This document shows, one piece after another, positions 55,723-64,000 of a stretch of DNA of 64,000 nt. The translations under genes were made by a program, and so were the position numbers. The notes under the pieces were generated by a model. The model searched no databases, was not told the DNA's origin, and worked only from the letters and a program-made list of their open reading frames with translations. This stretch comes from Microbacterium sp. NC79 (GTDB lineage Bacteria; Actinomycetota; Actinomycetes; Actinomycetales; Microbacteriaceae), in NCBI RefSeq assembly GCF_019061125.1, contig NZ_JAHQYI010000003.1:101839-165838 (forward strand), written 5' to 3'. Within the stretch, counting starts at the first letter, position 1. Every line of letters starts with the position of its first letter.

Positions 55723-56470
55723 GTCCATCATCGTGGTCGGGGCGGGCGGCGACATCGGCGCAGCATGCGCGCGGTCGGTGGCACGCAAAGGGGACCTGGT
55801 CGTTTGCGTCGATCGTGATGGAGCGGCACTTGTTCGCACGGTGCGGCAGTTCAACGATGAGGGAATCTCGGCGGTCGCTGTTGTAGCCGATGCAACTGAC
55901 GCAGATTTTGCTTCAATAGTGAGTGCCCCCGTCTCCGCGCATGTGCGCAGTCTCATCTATGCCGTCGCGTTCGAGGAACACGAGCCAGCGTCATCGATCT
56001 CAGTCGAGAGCGTGCGCCGGAGTTTTGAAACCGGGCCATTGGCCGCGTTTGGGCTTGCGCAGTATCTCTTCACGGCAGGCCTCCTGGGTGCCGGTAGCAG
56101 CATCACCATGATCGGATCGCTCCACGCCAAGCATGCCTTTAGCCGAACCCTTGGATACAACTTGGCGCAGGCTGGAACCGCATCGTTAGTACAGACGCTT
56201 GCGCACGAATGGGCACCCCACGGGGTCCGCGTCAATGAAGTGGTGCCGGGCTGGACGCAAACATCGGGTGAAGTTCAGTTGTATGGCGAAGAGCAGTTGA
56301 AACGTCGGCAAAGTCAGTTGCCGATGGGCCGCGCAGGAGCCGTTGACGATATTGCGAAGGCTGTGGCTTTTCTTGCCTCTTCCGACGCTGATTATGTCTC
56401 GGGGGCCCGATTGGCTGTCGACGGAGCGCTCGGAGCTTCGCTCGCTACGCTGCCGGGAGAAGCCATATGA
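55715..56470 (+). CDS. Short-chain dehydrogenase/reductase with altered active site
   Basis: 251 aa from GTG at 55715 (GAGG 10-13 bases upstream), overlapping the DapA-like gene. NAD-binding V-G-A-G-G-D-I-G-A-A near 7-16, and V-D-R-D at the second strand end, suggesting NAD over NADP. The catalytic Ser135 and Tyr148 have normal spacing, but the lysine four residues after Tyr is Gln152 (Y-N-L-A-Q). The end P-G-W-T-Q-T and S-D-A-D-Y-V-S-G-A-R-L-A-V-D-G-A is otherwise canonical. Either activity is reduced or changed, or another residue substitutes. Substrate unknown. Confidence 0.87.
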   Translation: MLESIIVVGAGGDIGAACARSVARKGDLVVCVDRDGAALVRTVRQFNDEGISAVAVVADATDADFASIVSAPVSAHVRSLIYAVAFEEHEPASSISVESVRRSFETGPLAAFGLAQYLFTAGLLGAGSSITMIGSLHAKHAFSRTLGYNLAQAGTASLVQTLAHEWAPHGVRVNEVVPGWTQTSGEVQLYGEEQLKRRQSQLPMGRAGAVDDIAKAVAFLASSDADYVSGARLAVDGALGASLATLPGEAI

Positions 56471-57195
56471 ATGTTGTTGTTGTCATTGCCCACCAGGACG
56501 ATGAAATGAGGTGCTTGGGCACGTTGCTACGCTATCGCGACGAAGGACACAGGGTCGCGATAGTCTGCGTGACCAACGGTAACCGAGGCCTGCCCTTCAC
56601 TGATGAGAGCACGCTGGCGGATGTGGCGGCCGTGCGCGACCGTGAGATGCGCAGCGTGTGCGCCGTCATCGGTGCCGACTACCACTGCCTAGATCGTGGG
56701 GATGGGGCCGCTGTAGCCGACCTTGAACTGAGGAATCAACTGGTCGGTGTTCTCCGCACGCTCGAAGCCGATGTCGTATTCACGCACTGGACGTCGGACT
56801 ACAACCCAGACCACGTTGCCACGGCGCGCGCGGTGATTGACGCAGCACTCTTCACCAGCCTCGGCTCATTTGCGCCAGGAACCGCACCGCTTAGGCGTCC
56901 CCCGGGAATATTTCACATGTCGCCAGGCGATGGATACGGGTATGAAGCAACGCACTTCGTGCCGTTGACAGAAGCGATATCCACAGAGAAGTCCCGTCTG
57001 ATCCGTCTGCACGTGAGTCAGATGGGTGTGCTCAAGCATATGCGTGGCCGTGACTATGCCGACGATGTCGCTGAAGAAGATCGACGAAACGGTGCTCGTA
57101 TGTTGGTTGATGCCGCCGAAGCATTTCGGCCCTGTCTTTCCGAACGACGGATCCCGTGGCCTGACAGCCTGCCGGGGTCCGAGGTCGAGCGATGA
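56467..57195 (+). CDS. PIG-L family deacetylase
   Basis: 242 aa zinc-dependent N-deacetylase of the PIG-L/LmbE/MshB fold. A-H-Q-D-D-E-M near 8-14 is the metal motif (family H-P-D-D-E with Gln for Pro), and N-P-D-H-V-A-T near 116-122 supplies the other His. It probably removes an N-acetyl or other acyl group from an amino sugar or related compound. A cytosolic enzyme; no signal peptide. Overlaps neighbours by four bases on both sides. Confidence 0.88.
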   Translation: MNVVVVIAHQDDEMRCLGTLLRYRDEGHRVAIVCVTNGNRGLPFTDESTLADVAAVRDREMRSVCAVIGADYHCLDRGDGAAVADLELRNQLVGVLRTLEADVVFTHWTSDYNPDHVATARAVIDAALFTSLGSFAPGTAPLRRPPGIFHMSPGDGYGYEATHFVPLTEAISTEKSRLIRLHVSQMGVLKHMRGRDYADDVAEEDRRNGARMLVDAAEAFRPCLSERRIPWPDSLPGSEVER

Positions 57196-58364
57196 GAATC
57201 ACCGACGTATCCGCGCACCTGCTGCAGGGGACACAAACTTACGGCGCTCACTCAGAAGCAGAGGAAGCCACCGATCAAGGCGATTATCTACTGTTGGTGT
57301 GCGTGCGAACGGATGAGGGACTCGAAGCCTGGGCTGATGTCGAGACGCTGGGCCCAGTTGGTGCCGCGGTAATCGACGGACAAAGTATGGGCGGTGCAGG
57401 GTTTCGAACCCTACGCGAGATTCTGGTCGGAACCGATCCCCTTGACATTGACTCGCGGTGGCAGGACATGTACCTGGACAGCGCGTACTACGGGCGGCGC
57501 GGCGTCGTCATGCAGTGCATCTCAGCGATTGACAACTGCCTGTGGTCGATCGCCGCGCAAGCGGCCGGCCTGTCGCTCGCTGAGATGCTCGGTGGGCGAC
57601 GTCGCGACCGTCTCCCGGCCTATGCCTCCACATTGTTTCGGAGCACACCGGAGGGCAACGCGGCGGCGGCGCGACGATATCGTGACCTCGGCTTTCAGGG
57701 TGTGAAGTTTGGGTGGGGTGGCTTTGGCGTTGACCCGGGCCTTGATCGCGCGAATCTCGACGCTATCCGTGAAAACCTTGGTGGACAGTCACTCATGATT
57801 GACCCCGGCTGGTACGTCACAATCAATGGCCGGGCAATGCTCCGGGAGCCCGCCGCGGTAGATAAAATGCTCGATCTTGTCGCGGACTATTCGCCGCACT
57901 GGGTTGAGGATATCGTTCATCCGGACGAGTTGGAGACCTACGCGATCCATGCGAACCGTCATCCGGAGATCCGATTCGCTGCCGGAGAGCAGCAGGCCAC
58001 CCGGTGGGAATTTGAACGACTGCTTGCGACTAACGCGTTGAGCGTTGTCCAGCCAGACCTCTCACGGTGTGGCGGGTTGACGACGGCGCTTCAACTCGCG
58101 GCCAGCGTCGGAGAGCAATGTGAGATCGTCACGCACTCTTGGCTGACAGACCTGCTGCATGGCTATAGCCTGCACTTCTTGGCATCGTTGCCGACAGCCA
58201 ACTGGGTCGAGTTCAACGTTGCGCAGAGCGATCTCAGCGATGGGGTTACTCAGGGAAAAATGGCCCTGGAACCAGACGGAACAGTTTTGATCCCGGATGG
58301 TATCGGTATAGGCATCGATGTGGACGCCGCTTTTATTGGATCTCATGGGGTGATGCTGACGTGA
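57192..58364 (+). CDS. Enolase-superfamily enzyme (mandelate racemase/muconate lactonizing group), probable sugar-acid dehydratase
   Basis: 390 aa. Capping domain at about 1-125, then the modified TIM barrel. G-V-K-F-G-W near 170-175 holds the general base Lys. Metal ligands are expected at D-P-G-W near 198-201, V-E-D-I near 238-241 and A-G-E-Q near 264-267; D-L-S-R-C-G-G follows, and T-H-S-W near 315-318 has the catalytic His. These features fit acid-sugar dehydratases that yield 2-keto-3-deoxy acids, the substrate type of the next two enzymes. Substrate identity not readable. Confidence 0.9.
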   Translation: MRITDVSAHLLQGTQTYGAHSEAEEATDQGDYLLLVCVRTDEGLEAWADVETLGPVGAAVIDGQSMGGAGFRTLREILVGTDPLDIDSRWQDMYLDSAYYGRRGVVMQCISAIDNCLWSIAAQAAGLSLAEMLGGRRRDRLPAYASTLFRSTPEGNAAAARRYRDLGFQGVKFGWGGFGVDPGLDRANLDAIRENLGGQSLMIDPGWYVTINGRAMLREPAAVDKMLDLVADYSPHWVEDIVHPDELETYAIHANRHPEIRFAAGEQQATRWEFERLLATNALSVVQPDLSRCGGLTTALQLAASVGEQCEIVTHSWLTDLLHGYSLHFLASLPTANWVEFNVAQSDLSDGVTQGKMALEPDGTVLIPDGIGIGIDVDAAFIGSHGVMLT

Positions 58365-59281
58365 GTCTTGTAACAGCAGGCGAAGCGATGTGCCTATTTC
58401 TGGCCGAGGATGAGTTGCCGTTGCGCAGTACCCGCGGGCTAGATATCGAGATCGCGGGGTCTGAGATAAATGTTGCGGTTGGGGTTGCGCGACAGGGTCA
58501 CGATGTATGTTTCATCGGCCGAGTTGGTAACGATGCGCTCGGTGACCGTGTCTTGCAGACAATCCGTGCCGAAGGCGTGCAGGCGCTGGTGACGATCGAT
58601 GAAAAGCAGCCAACCGGTATCATCGTGCGCGATCGTGCGCGCGATGGGCGGACAACCTCGGTCGCCTATTACCGCAACGGGAGCGCTGGTTCTCGACTAT
58701 CTCCCAGTGACCTTGGAATTGATGCGCTGAACGACGCGCGGATTGTGTTCATCTCCGGGATAACAGCGATGATCTCCGCAACCGCGCGTGAGTTCTGCGA
58801 AAAGTTCATGAGTGAAGCGCGGGCGGCAGGAGCGGTTATTGTATTCGACCCAAACATCCGGGTTCGTCTCGGTGCTGTCGAAGAATGGCGGCGCACGACT
58901 GTTCCACTCCTGCGTAGCGCAGATGTGGTGCTCGCAGGTGATGACGAGCTCGATAACTTGGGCGTCAGCGTCGAGGATCTCCTGCTCGCCGGGGTTCGCA
59001 CAATCGTGGTCAAGCACGGCAGCAAGGGGGCTACCCTGGTCGAAGCGCACAGACAGGTTGAGCTACCGGCATTTCCGACACAGGTGATTGACACCGTTGG
59101 CGCAGGTGACGCGCTCGCGTCGGGCATGATTTCCGGCATGCTCGCAGGGCTCGGTTCGGTTGAGGCTGTTGAGCGGGGAATTCGGATTGCCTCGAGCGTC
59201 GTGGCTTGCTCGGGCGATACCGCCGGGCTTCCTTATAAGGGAGAGATACCGATGCATGCCGAATCGGTGGTGATTCGGTGA
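58361..59281 (+). CDS. PfkB-family carbohydrate kinase (2-keto-3-deoxygluconate kinase-like)
   Basis: 306 aa ribokinase-fold kinase. Substrate motif G-x-x-x-N-V-A-V-G-V-A-R near 32-45, D-P-N-I-R near 165-169, and anion-hole/catalytic motif D-T-V-G-A-G-D-A-L near 244-252 (Asp250 base). Next to an aldolase of the KDPG type, so it most likely phosphorylates a keto-deoxy acid. It overlaps genes on both sides by four bases. Confidence 0.92.
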   Translation: MSLVTAGEAMCLFLAEDELPLRSTRGLDIEIAGSEINVAVGVARQGHDVCFIGRVGNDALGDRVLQTIRAEGVQALVTIDEKQPTGIIVRDRARDGRTTSVAYYRNGSAGSRLSPSDLGIDALNDARIVFISGITAMISATAREFCEKFMSEARAAGAVIVFDPNIRVRLGAVEEWRRTTVPLLRSADVVLAGDDELDNLGVSVEDLLLAGVRTIVVKHGSKGATLVEAHRQVELPAFPTQVIDTVGAGDALASGMISGMLAGLGSVEAVERGIRIASSVVACSGDTAGLPYKGEIPMHAESVVIR

Positions 59282-59928
59282 ACAGCATTCGGCGCCAGAA
59301 CCTCGTTCGAGAGCTGCCAGTGCAGCGAGTTGTCGCTATCGTCCGCGAGAGATCGGAGGAATCTGCGCGGCAGGCCATGGCTCGACTATTGACCGCAGGT
59401 GCGCGTGTTATTGAAGTATCGCTAACGACGCCCGGCGCGATTAGTGTGATTGACGAGTTCTCGAACCATCCAGATGTGCTCGTGGGAGCCGGAACCGTGA
59501 TGTCGGTTCGGCAGGTGTCTGACGTCGCAGCCGCCGGCGCTGCTTTTTGCTTGTCGCCGATCTTGGACCCCGATATCGTGGCGGCTGTTCACGCTCGTGG
59601 AATGGAGATGATGCCTGCCGCCATGACTCCGACGGAAGCAGTGCTCGCAGTACGGCTCGGCGCCGAAGCAGTCAAAGTGTTTCCGGCAAGCGCGTGGAGC
59701 CCCGATATCGTACGCGATGTTCGACAAGCACTTCCTGACTTGTGCCTTGTTCCTACGGGGGGCGTACGCGTTAGCGACGTAGATGCATGGTGGGATGCCG
59801 GCGCGCTTGCCGTAGGATTAGGCGGGGCACTGAAAAAAATGGCAGATGATGACCTCCGAAGCCTTCTGCAAAGGGCCTCATCCGCTCACGGATGCTCACC
59901 GACGCCGAGACGACCGCGTTCGGTCTGA
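59278..59928 (+). CDS. KDPG/KHG-type aldolase
   Basis: 216 aa bifunctional 4-hydroxy-2-oxoglutarate/2-keto-3-deoxy-6-phosphogluconate-type aldolase. Glu in V-I-E-V-S-L-T-T-P near 44-52, V-G-A-G-T-V near 67-72, Schiff-base Lys133 in V-K-V-F-P-A, and P-T-G-G-V near 158-162. It cleaves the phosphorylated keto acid to pyruvate and a triose phosphate. Last gene of the operon; it meets the next gene tail to tail with one base between and no visible terminator hairpin. Confidence 0.93.
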   Translation: MNSIRRQNLVRELPVQRVVAIVRERSEESARQAMARLLTAGARVIEVSLTTPGAISVIDEFSNHPDVLVGAGTVMSVRQVSDVAAAGAAFCLSPILDPDIVAAVHARGMEMMPAAMTPTEAVLAVRLGAEAVKVFPASAWSPDIVRDVRQALPDLCLVPTGGVRVSDVDAWWDAGALAVGLGGALKKMADDDLRSLLQRASSAHGCSPTPRRPRSV

Positions 59929-59929
59929 T

Positions 59930-61138
59930 CTAGAAGCGCACGGCCTGAATCAGCACCCAGCCGATGATCGCGACCACGACGATCAGTATCGACACCCAGT
60001 TCGCGCCGCGCCGCAGGCGTCGTCCCTGAGGAGCCACCCCCGTGGGCCCGAGGTACGGGTTCGGTGGGCGAACCCCCGCGGGCGCGGCCTGTGCGGCTTG
60101 CGTGAACGTCATGCCCATTGCGGCGCCCACCGTCGGCTGAGCAGCCGGAGCACCGGAGGGGGCACCGACTGCGGGAGTCTGCGGAACCATACCCGCAAAC
60201 CCAGCCGGAGCCGTGGTTCCGGTAACCGGGTTCTGAGCTTGCAGACGCAACCGGTCGTCGCGCCAGCGCTCCCACTGATCCACCTTCGTCAAGAACGAAT
60301 CAATCACCGAGTACATCCACGCCCATACATGTGGTTCCAGCGTCACGAGGTGGCGCTTCGAGTAGAAATACACCCAGTCATCGATGATTTCGACGTCGAG
60401 TTCGGCGGCGTTGTCGATGAAGCGCACCATGACGTCAGGGGTGAACAGGTAGAGAGCGTCGCGCTCGTAACCCGACGGGCAGTACAGGCGAAAATACCGA
60501 TCGAAATCGCCCTCAAGACTCAGATGCTGATCCCGATCAAAGCGAATCGGGAGATTGGAACCAAAGAATCCGCTGTTGCCCTCGGCATCGAGAACGATGT
60601 GGGGAAGAAGATTCTCCAGTCGCACCGCGACATAACCCCACTGATGCGTCTGTTGTGACTTCCCGGAGCCCGTCGTGTACTGATAGTTGCCAAATTCGAC
60701 CGGACGCACCGATCTCGTCCGCAAGACGCTGGTGTGCATGCGTCCGCTACCCACGTCAAACAGCATCCCGTTGTACTTACCCGTGTGCTTGCCAACGTAG
60801 GTGAGGTCATTGGCGCGCGCGAACGCCCACAGGTGCAGTGCCTGATTGAACTGCGAACTGTACGTCAACCACGCGATCCCGCCAGCGATGAGCGCACCGA
60901 CGATGGCAAAGCCGATTGTCGCCCCAATCGCCGCCGAGCCGTTCGAATGACTCATTGCCGCGCCCATCACGAGGCCAGCGAAGCCGCCAAACAGGAGGCC
61001 GCCCGTCGCCCAGAGTGGGGAGTTATTCGTCGGTGCTCCGGGCGTCTTGCGAAACTCCGCCGTCCACTCCGGGCTGATCGGCCCGGTCAAAAGTTCTGGA
61101 TGCAGCGGGCCGCGAGCCCAGCGTTGATCACGTGTCAT
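59930..61138 (-). CDS. Membrane protein of unknown function
   Basis: 402 aa. Two N-terminal membrane helices (about 42-65 and 70-92) with Gly/Ala-rich stretches. A central soluble region (about 105-290) contains conserved-looking Trp/Tyr positions and the pattern of DUF3137-like proteins. A Pro/Ala/Gln-rich linker follows, and a C-terminal helix at about 382-400. It carries two copies of the TGGTTCCG octamer, unlike the operon before it, and so looks like core-genome DNA. Function unknown. Confidence 0.75.
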   Translation of the reverse strand: MTRDQRWARGPLHPELLTGPISPEWTAEFRKTPGAPTNNSPLWATGGLLFGGFAGLVMGAAMSHSNGSAAIGATIGFAIVGALIAGGIAWLTYSSQFNQALHLWAFARANDLTYVGKHTGKYNGMLFDVGSGRMHTSVLRTRSVRPVEFGNYQYTTGSGKSQQTHQWGYVAVRLENLLPHIVLDAEGNSGFFGSNLPIRFDRDQHLSLEGDFDRYFRLYCPSGYERDALYLFTPDVMVRFIDNAAELDVEIIDDWVYFYSKRHLVTLEPHVWAWMYSVIDSFLTKVDQWERWRDDRLRLQAQNPVTGTTAPAGFAGMVPQTPAVGAPSGAPAAQPTVGAAMGMTFTQAAQAAPAGVRPPNPYLGPTGVAPQGRRLRRGANWVSILIVVVAIIGWVLIQAVRF

Positions 61139-61180
61139 GTGTGTCCCCCTACGATTTGATCGTAGTCACGTGGCTGAAAA

Positions 61181-62125
61181 TCAGCCGTTGATCGTGTCGG
61201 CGTCGGCCGTCAGATCGGCCTCCGCCGCCAACTCCCACGTCTCCAATCGCGAATCAGCAACCAGCGCGGCAATGAGTTCGGCGCTACCGCCAATGACGGT
61301 GGAATCCCAGTCGATTTCGCTCACCACAATCCACGCCTGATCAGTGGGCCAGAGTAGCGCAGGTCCATGCGTGTGCGACGTGTGATGCGGGTCTTGCCAC
61401 AGCACCGACTCCTGCCAGGTCGGGTATGTGAAAACTCCCGGTGAAGCCGAGAACAACACGTATTCGCGTTGCGGCAACTCGAAACGTGGGCCACGCGACG
61501 CGTCATCTGCGACGATCCCCGGCAGCCACACCTCCTTGCCATACGGGTTGTTCATCATTGACCGGCGAATACGACCCAAAAACGATTCGTGCGGCGACTC
61601 ACCACGCGCAGCACCATCAATTGGGCGCATGACGCCGACAAGATCGCCCCAACCAGCCCAGACCGCAGCAAAACCCGAGCGCGGGGTTGCGGTGTGCTCG
61701 ACAGCCGTCTGCACGATCGCCGCAAGCAACTCAGGCTCCAAGAACCCCTGCTCGCCCCCGGTATATTCAGCACCATCCGCACTGAGTGCTCGCTGATACG
61801 GATCGGTCGCCCGCGTCACCGCATGCCACTGCGCCATCGCATGCATCGTGGTTCCGAACGCCTCCGCGACCTCGCCCCACGACACCCGCGAGTCAACGTA
61901 TTTCGCGATCACGCGCTCCGCGTCTGCGTCTGACAGGCGGACCATCTCGTCGGCAGACGGAACCACGCCACCGGGGAGGGTGCGCTTCGTCGCTGGGTGA
62001 AAAATGCGGGCGTACGCCTCGAATCCCCGCGGCACCACCATGTGCATCGAGCGGTCAGCCGACCAATCCGCGCTGAGGCGCGGCGTGATCCAATCGCCGA
62101 CGGAGACATCGCTTTGCCAGTGCAT
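61181..62125 (-). CDS. Conserved hypothetical protein
   Basis: 314 aa, soluble, no signal peptide. Trp- and acid-rich; features include the N-terminal M-H-W-Q-S-D-V and R-G-F-E-A-Y-A-R-I-F-H-P near 33-44, a middle loop with G-G-E-Q-G-F-L-E-P-E near 127-136, and L-L-W-P-T-D-Q-A-W near 265-273. I do not recognise a family with a known function. Transcribed away from the second solute-binding protein gene. The 152-bp gap between them has no other feature I can support. Confidence 0.75.
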   Translation of the reverse strand: MHWQSDVSVGDWITPRLSADWSADRSMHMVVPRGFEAYARIFHPATKRTLPGGVVPSADEMVRLSDADAERVIAKYVDSRVSWGEVAEAFGTTMHAMAQWHAVTRATDPYQRALSADGAEYTGGEQGFLEPELLAAIVQTAVEHTATPRSGFAAVWAGWGDLVGVMRPIDGAARGESPHESFLGRIRRSMMNNPYGKEVWLPGIVADDASRGPRFELPQREYVLFSASPGVFTYPTWQESVLWQDPHHTSHTHGPALLWPTDQAWIVVSEIDWDSTVIGGSAELIAALVADSRLETWELAAEADLTADADTING

Positions 62126-62277
62126 GCCAACACTCTATTGATGCGGTGTGTCACGCACTATGTGCAAAAACATATCGCTTCGGTGTCTTTGGTAGCGCTC
62201 GGACCGAGCGCCCGGTAGGTTCAGTAGTCACTCAAGGTGGTGCGTGAAGAGGCGCATCAGGAGGGATCCACAGCAAC

Positions 62278-63957
62278 ATGCAAAAATCACGAGGACGCCT
62301 CGCGGCGGTCATCGCGGGTGCAGCTGTCATCACGCTTGCCCTGGGCGCCTGCGCTCAGTCCGAGCGCGGCGACACCGGTGGCTCGAACGGTGACGGCGGC
62401 GACAGTGGCGTTGACAGCACCTTTGTCTTTGGTGCGTCGAGTGACCCAGCAACGCTTGACCCCGCGTTCGCACAGGATGGTGAAACCTTCCGCGTCGCGC
62501 GTCAGGTGTTCGAAGGTCTCGTCGGCACAGTACCCGGAACGGCCGACGCTGCTCCCCTGCTCGCAGAGAGCTGGGAGACGGCAGAAGATGGTCTCAGCAC
62601 AACGTTCAAGCTGAAGGAGGGCGTCACGTTCCACGACGGCGAGCCCTTCAACGCTGAAGCCGTTTGTGCAAACTTTGACCGCTGGTACAACTGGGAGGGC
62701 TTGGCAGCGTCCGAGGCTCTCGGTTACTACTACAACAAGCTCTACAAGGGCTACGCATCTGACCCGTCGACTGCTGTCTACGAGTCTTGCGCCCCCGACG
62801 GTGACTACTCGGTCACCGTGACCCTGGCTAAGCCCTTCGCCGGTTTCGTGCCGTCGCTGAGCCTGCCGTCGTTCTCGATGCAGTCGCCGAAGGCGATGGA
62901 AGAGTTCGGTGCTGACGACGTGGGAGGCACCGCTGAGGCGCCGACGATGTCGGAATACGGCAAGGGACACCCGGTAGGAACCGGTCCGTTCAAGTTCGAA
63001 TCATGGTCGCCGGGTGAAAACGTGACCCTCGTTGCCAACGAGGACTACTGGGGAGACAAGGGCCAGATCAAGGAGATCATCTTCCGCGTGATCGATGACC
63101 CGACGGCTCGCCGTCAGGCACTCGAATCTGGTTCCATCGACGGCTACGACCTCGTCGGCCCCGCAGACGCGAAGGCTCTCGAAGACGCCGGCTACAACAT
63201 GGTGTCGCGCCCGCCGTTCACGATCCTGTACCTGGCGTTCAACCAGGCGATCCCGGAGCTGCAAGACATCAAGGTTCGTCAAGCACTCTCCTACGCGATC
63301 GACAAGGATGCGCTGATCTCGCAGGTTCTCCCGGAGGGAACCCAGAAGGCAACGCAGTTCATGCCGCCGGTCGTTAACGGTTACAACGACGACATCACCA
63401 CGTATGACTACGACCCGGAGAAGGCTAAGGCTCTGCTGGCTGAGGCTGGTTACACCGAAGCCAACCCACTGAAGCTTGACTTCAACTACCCGGTCAACGT
63501 TTCGCGTCCGTACATGCCAGACCCCGAGCAGATCTTCACCGTTCTGGCATCGCAGCTGGCAGAGGTCGGAATCCAGACGACGCCGATTTCGAACGAGTGG
63601 GTTGACTACCTCGACCTCACCACCGGAACCTCGACGCACGGTATCCACCTCCTCGGCTGGACGGGTGACTACAACGACACCGACAACTTTGTTGGCGTCT
63701 TCTTCGGCCAGAAGGGCAACGAGTGGGGCTTCGACAACCCCGAGCTGTTCGCTGCTCTCGACTCGGCGCGTGGCATCGCTGACCTCGACGAGCAGACCGC
63801 TCTGTACGAGGACATCAACGAGCAGGTTGCCCTGTTCGTCCCCGGTGTGCCGCTGGCACACCCGGCTCCGACGCTCGCATTCAGCGACCGTGTTGAGAGC
63901 TTCCCGGCAAGCCCGGTCAACGACGAGGTCTTCAACGAAATCGTCCTGACGAAGTAA
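62278..63957 (+). CDS. ABC transporter solute-binding lipoprotein, family 5 (second copy)
   Basis: 559 aa. Lipoprotein signal with lipobox L-G-A-C (Cys25), Gly/Asp/Ser spacer, then family 5 fold: A-T-L-D-P near 58-62, W-E-T-A-E-D-G-L-S-T-T-F-K-L-K near 99-113, V-R-Q-A-L-S-Y-A-I-D-K near 334-344. GGAGGG is about 12 bases upstream. It is not closely similar to the one at 47949 and probably serves peptides. Permease genes are expected beyond the window. Confidence 0.9.
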   Translation: MQKSRGRLAAVIAGAAVITLALGACAQSERGDTGGSNGDGGDSGVDSTFVFGASSDPATLDPAFAQDGETFRVARQVFEGLVGTVPGTADAAPLLAESWETAEDGLSTTFKLKEGVTFHDGEPFNAEAVCANFDRWYNWEGLAASEALGYYYNKLYKGYASDPSTAVYESCAPDGDYSVTVTLAKPFAGFVPSLSLPSFSMQSPKAMEEFGADDVGGTAEAPTMSEYGKGHPVGTGPFKFESWSPGENVTLVANEDYWGDKGQIKEIIFRVIDDPTARRQALESGSIDGYDLVGPADAKALEDAGYNMVSRPPFTILYLAFNQAIPELQDIKVRQALSYAIDKDALISQVLPEGTQKATQFMPPVVNGYNDDITTYDYDPEKAKALLAEAGYTEANPLKLDFNYPVNVSRPYMPDPEQIFTVLASQLAEVGIQTTPISNEWVDYLDLTTGTSTHGIHLLGWTGDYNDTDNFVGVFFGQKGNEWGFDNPELFAALDSARGIADLDEQTALYEDINEQVALFVPGVPLAHPAPTLAFSDRVESFPASPVNDEVFNEIVLTK

Positions 63958-63963
63958 GTCGGA

Positions 63964-64000
63964 GTGGTGGGTCGGCGCCCAAGCGACGCCGACCCACCAC
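63964..64000 (+). other. Hairpin after the solute-binding protein gene
   Basis: A 14-bp perfect stem (63964-63977, 63987-64000) reaching the window edge. A T run would be outside, so terminator versus mRNA-stabilising structure is undecided. Such hairpins often follow solute-binding protein genes. Confidence 0.6.

Overview
This window is a high-GC actinobacterial chromosome segment spanning the replication origin, most likely from a member of the Microbacteriaceae (Microbacterium-like). The evidence is the gene order pbpA-pknA-pknB-amidotransferase-class E sortase-crgA-rhomboid-ppiA, then DUF3566-gyrA-gyrB-DUF721-recF-dnaN-oriC-dnaA-rpmH-rnpA-yidD-yidC-jag-rsmG-parA-parB-trxA-trxB-murJ-DUF6049, together with many GTG starts and ATGA stop/start overlaps. 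The genus is inferred; no database was searched.

Layout. 0-5 kb: the end of a cell-wall/cell-division signalling operon (PBP, two Ser/Thr kinases). 5-8.5 kb: amidotransferase, a 51-residue membrane protein, sortase, crgA, rhomboid protease and cyclophilin, with a small DnaA-box cluster behind crgA. 8.5-13.6 kb: small accessory genes, a VIT1-type transporter, a membrane-anchored DUF4878-like protein, and tRNA-Ile(GAU)/tRNA-Ala(UGC) downstream of gyrA. 13.7-24 kb: the replication/gyrase block, read leftward and ending at oriC (21.8-22.5 kb). 24-31.4 kb: the rightward rpmH-to-parB block, containing eight perfect parS sites. 31.5-36.8 kb: thioredoxin system, lipid II flippase and DUF6049, read leftward. 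37-46 kb: LuxS, a methyltransferase, CCA-adding enzyme, a deletion scar, and a GAF-regulator/aldehyde dehydrogenase/DUF779 group.

46-60 kb is an accessory carbohydrate locus. A secreted GH28-like beta-helix protein is divergent from a one-direction, tightly overlapping series: family-5 solute-binding protein, two permeases, two ATPases, IclR regulator, amidohydrolase, DapA-family aldolase, an SDR with an altered active site, PIG-L deacetylase, enolase-superfamily dehydratase, PfkB sugar-acid kinase and KDPG-type aldolase. Together they suggest uptake of an acidic oligosaccharide, de-acylation, dehydration to a 2-keto-3-deoxy acid, phosphorylation and aldol cleavage to pyruvate plus a triose phosphate. 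The substrate is not determined. The window ends in a second family-5 solute-binding protein.

Notable non-genic signals are an octamer (TGGTTCCG and its complement CGGAACCA) seen about fifty times where two or three are expected, and seen nowhere by eye from about 51 to 60 kb; an oriC-like DnaA-box cluster about 15 kb from oriC; a parS site forming the core of the rsmG terminator hairpin; and a lipoprotein::histidine kinase deletion junction.
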